Assembly (NCBI GenBank): GCA_002455425.1
Contig: DKKT01000011.1
Span: forward strand, 1 to 7,155
Source: Chthonomonas sp. UBA6659
GTDB lineage: Bacteria > Armatimonadota > Fimbriimonadia > Fimbriimonadales > Fimbriimonadaceae
Direction of reading: 5' to 3'
Length of the DNA: 7,155 bases
In this document: positions 6,128 to 7,155 of the stretch, one piece after another
How the letters are laid out: each line of letters starts with the position of its first letter
Position numbering within the stretch: the stretch's first letter is position 1
Notes under the pieces: model-generated
The model's database searches: none
What the model saw: the letters and a program-made list of their open reading frames with translations, nothing else
Told to the model about the DNA's origin: nothing
Made by a program: the position numbers and the translations under genes

Positions 6128-6492
6128 TGCACGACGAAATTCTCCACCTCACCGAGCAACTTCTCGACGCGATCGGGAACGGCGATTGGGACACCTACGA
6201 GACCCTATGCACCGACGATCTCTCCTGCTTCGAACCGGAGGCACGTGGTCACCTCGTCCACGGTCTGCCGTTCCACCGCTTTTACTTCGAGGCGCCCGAC
6301 TCTCTTCCCCGTCAGCACACGACGCTCAGCGCACCCCACGTGCGGCCGCTCGGCGGCGACGCCGCGCTGATCGCGTATGTTCGGCTTATCCAGCGCGACG
6401 GTGTCACCCTCGCGTTCGAGGAGACCCGCATCTGGCAGCGCATCGACGGCCAATGGCGTCACGTTCACTTCCATCGGTCGCCGGTCGCCTGA
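6127..6492 (+). CDS. SnoaL/NTF2-like protein, CaMKII association-domain type
   Basis: This 121-residue protein has the cone-shaped NTF2-like fold signature. An N-terminal helix reads LTEQLLDAIGNGDWDTYETL, followed by LSCFEPEARGHLVHG and the FHRFYFE motif (about 48-54). The C-terminal strands contain LIAYVRLIQ and an ending rich in W and H (GQWRHVHFHRSP). The segment FEPEARG...HGLPFHRFYF is characteristic of the bacterial relatives of the calcium/calmodulin kinase II association domain (PF08332-like). These are usually stand-alone small proteins of unknown activity, often dimeric or oligomeric. I chose ATG 6127 because family similarity begins there. A GTG at 6064 would add 21 unconserved residues. 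Neither start has a clear ribosome binding site. It follows the narK terminator, so it is probably a separate unit, and I see no tie to nitrate reduction. Confidence 0.75.
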   Translation: MHDEILHLTEQLLDAIGNGDWDTYETLCTDDLSCFEPEARGHLVHGLPFHRFYFEAPDSLPRQHTTLSAPHVRPLGGDAALIAYVRLIQRDGVTLAFEETRIWQRIDGQWRHVHFHRSPVA

Positions 6493-6509
6493 CTCTTTGC
6501 TTTTCGGAT

Positions 6510-7007
6510 TCAGCCCGGCAGCCGCCACTGATCCCAGACGTTCGCGTCCTCCCATTCCTCCGTGGGTTCGTGTCCGGCCCGCCGAAGTGCGAGCATGATC
6601 AGACCGGCGTGCCAGCCCTCGTGCCAGATCATGTGCTGGAGGTACAGGACGGGATGATCGTAGTTGCCGCACTGCTGGGCATTCTCGGCGATCTTCGCGC
6701 GCACCCAGTCGCGGACGAGGGTCTGGCTCTCGGCCAGCCTCTCGCCGATCGCACCCAAGTCGTTCGAAGGAATCCACTCGTCTTCGGTGACTGTGAAGAG
6801 GGGCGTGCCTACAGGCGCTTCGAGGCCGTTTGCCTTCATGTGCCAAAAGCGCCGGGTCGAATGCAGGTGGCAGAGGTGGAATGCGATCGTCCAGCCGTCG
6901 TCGGATGGTTTGGCGTCGAGCAGCTCGGGCGTGAGGGCGCACGTGAGATTGCTGATGATCGTGCATTGGCGGTCCCATGAATCGAGAAGCGCATCGGTCG
7001 GCGTCAT
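6510..7007 (-). CDS. DinB/YfiT-like putative metal-dependent protein
   Basis: This 165-residue four-helix-bundle protein is of the DinB superfamily, whose members bind a divalent metal through three histidines; some act as thiol transferases. The expected triad is visible: a first histidine in FHLCHLHS (probably H47), then H129 and H133 in HMIWHEGWHAG, with LALRRAGHEP closing the last helix. It is near usual length and looks intact. I prefer ATG 7007 because the helix-forming DALLDSWDRQ follows at once. A GTG at 7076 would add 23 residues with little family character. It converges on the SnoaL-like gene with a 17-base gap. No substrate can be inferred. Confidence 0.78.
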   Translation of the reverse strand: MTPTDALLDSWDRQCTIISNLTCALTPELLDAKPSDDGWTIAFHLCHLHSTRRFWHMKANGLEAPVGTPLFTVTEDEWIPSNDLGAIGERLAESQTLVRDWVRAKIAENAQQCGNYDHPVLYLQHMIWHEGWHAGLIMLALRRAGHEPTEEWEDANVWDQWRLPG

Positions 7008-7105
7008 GCCGCGAGTATGCCGGAACGCGATCGTCGGTGTGTCGCTTCGCTCACCGACCTCCCCGATGCCGGGCACAAGCCATCCCGGAATCAGGGAGGT
7101 ATCTC
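7008..7105. promoter_or_regulatory. Divergent intergenic region at the right edge
   Basis: This gap lies between the DinB-like start and the partial gene beginning at 7106. It holds an inverted repeat, GTCGGTG (7033-7039) with CACCGAC (7052-7058), separated by 12 bases, and a short CCGGG/CCCGG pair near 7069-7088. No clear promoter hexamers are seen. Regulation is likely only on grounds of position. Confidence 0.3.
7094..7099 (+). promoter_or_regulatory. Ribosome binding site for the right-edge gene
   Basis: GGGAGG lies six bases before ATG 7106. It is the best ribosome binding site in the window apart from that of narK, and it is the main reason to call a gene start here. Confidence 0.45.
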
Positions 7106-7155
7106 ATGCTTTTTTCACAGAGGGGACCATTGGGAAGATCCTCCCCTGATTCGGC
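7106..7155 (+). CDS. 5' end of an unidentified gene running off the window
   Basis: The frame from ATG 7106 stays open to the right edge, giving 16 full codons (MLFSQRGPLGRSSPDS). The start is well placed behind GGGAGG. The visible part has no recognisable motif, and a frame this short could be open by chance. No product can be named. Confidence 0.4.
   Translation, partial: MLFSQRGPLGRSSPDS

Noticed and set aside
4618..6159. Minus-strand open frame of 513 codons antisense to narK
   Set aside because: It is rich in R, E, H, D and P with no domain character, typical of the antisense of GC-rich membrane protein genes. The + strand frame carries clear NarK motifs.
6205..6978. Long minus-strand frame across the SnoaL-like and DinB-like region
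   Set aside because: It is arginine-rich shadow sequence. The two real genes on either strand explain the region with recognisable motifs.

Overview
This window appears to come from a moderately high-GC, Gram-negative-type bacterial chromosome. The genes are packed with overlapping starts and stops, there is a Tat-type signal, and there are quinol-linked membrane subunits. I cannot name the lineage from sequence alone; Myxococcota, Planctomycetota and Acidobacteriota are possibilities, not conclusions. I see no tRNA, rRNA, CRISPR array, transposase or integrase.

Positions 1-5988 form a nitrate reduction and transport locus. A + strand NarI-like cytochrome b (65-1099) meets, tail to tail, a minus-strand run of four overlapping genes. 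Read 5' to 3', these are a NasA/NarB/NapA-like molybdopterin oxidoreductase (4572-2389), a four-cluster [4Fe-4S] electron-transfer protein (2392-1793), a Tat-anchored Rieske [2Fe-2S] protein (1793-1311) and a 72-residue protein with two membrane segments (1314-1096). Divergent from the catalytic gene is a NarK-type nitrate/nitrite transporter (4666-5988), closed by a strong hairpin terminator. The first 63 bases hold the tail of another reading frame. Its first 23 bases are identical to an internal stretch of the transporter gene, which suggests a broken or duplicated narK copy, or an assembly junction.

Taken together, the locus looks like a membrane-bound, quinol-fed nitrate reductase assembled from modules normally found apart: an assimilatory-type catalytic subunit, a DmsB/NrfC-type ferredoxin, a Rieske protein and a diheme cytochrome b. 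NarK would supply nitrate and/or export nitrite. No nitrite reductase, molybdenum cofactor gene or regulator lies in the window, so assimilation and respiration cannot be told apart. Membrane topology is the open puzzle. The Rieske protein carries the only Tat-like signal, while the catalytic subunit carries none.

Positions 5989-7155 are unrelated housekeeping or accessory sequence: a small SnoaL/CaMKII-association-domain-like protein (6127-6492), a convergent DinB/YfiT-like protein (7007-6510), and the start of a further + strand gene with a good ribosome binding site running off the right edge (7106-7155).
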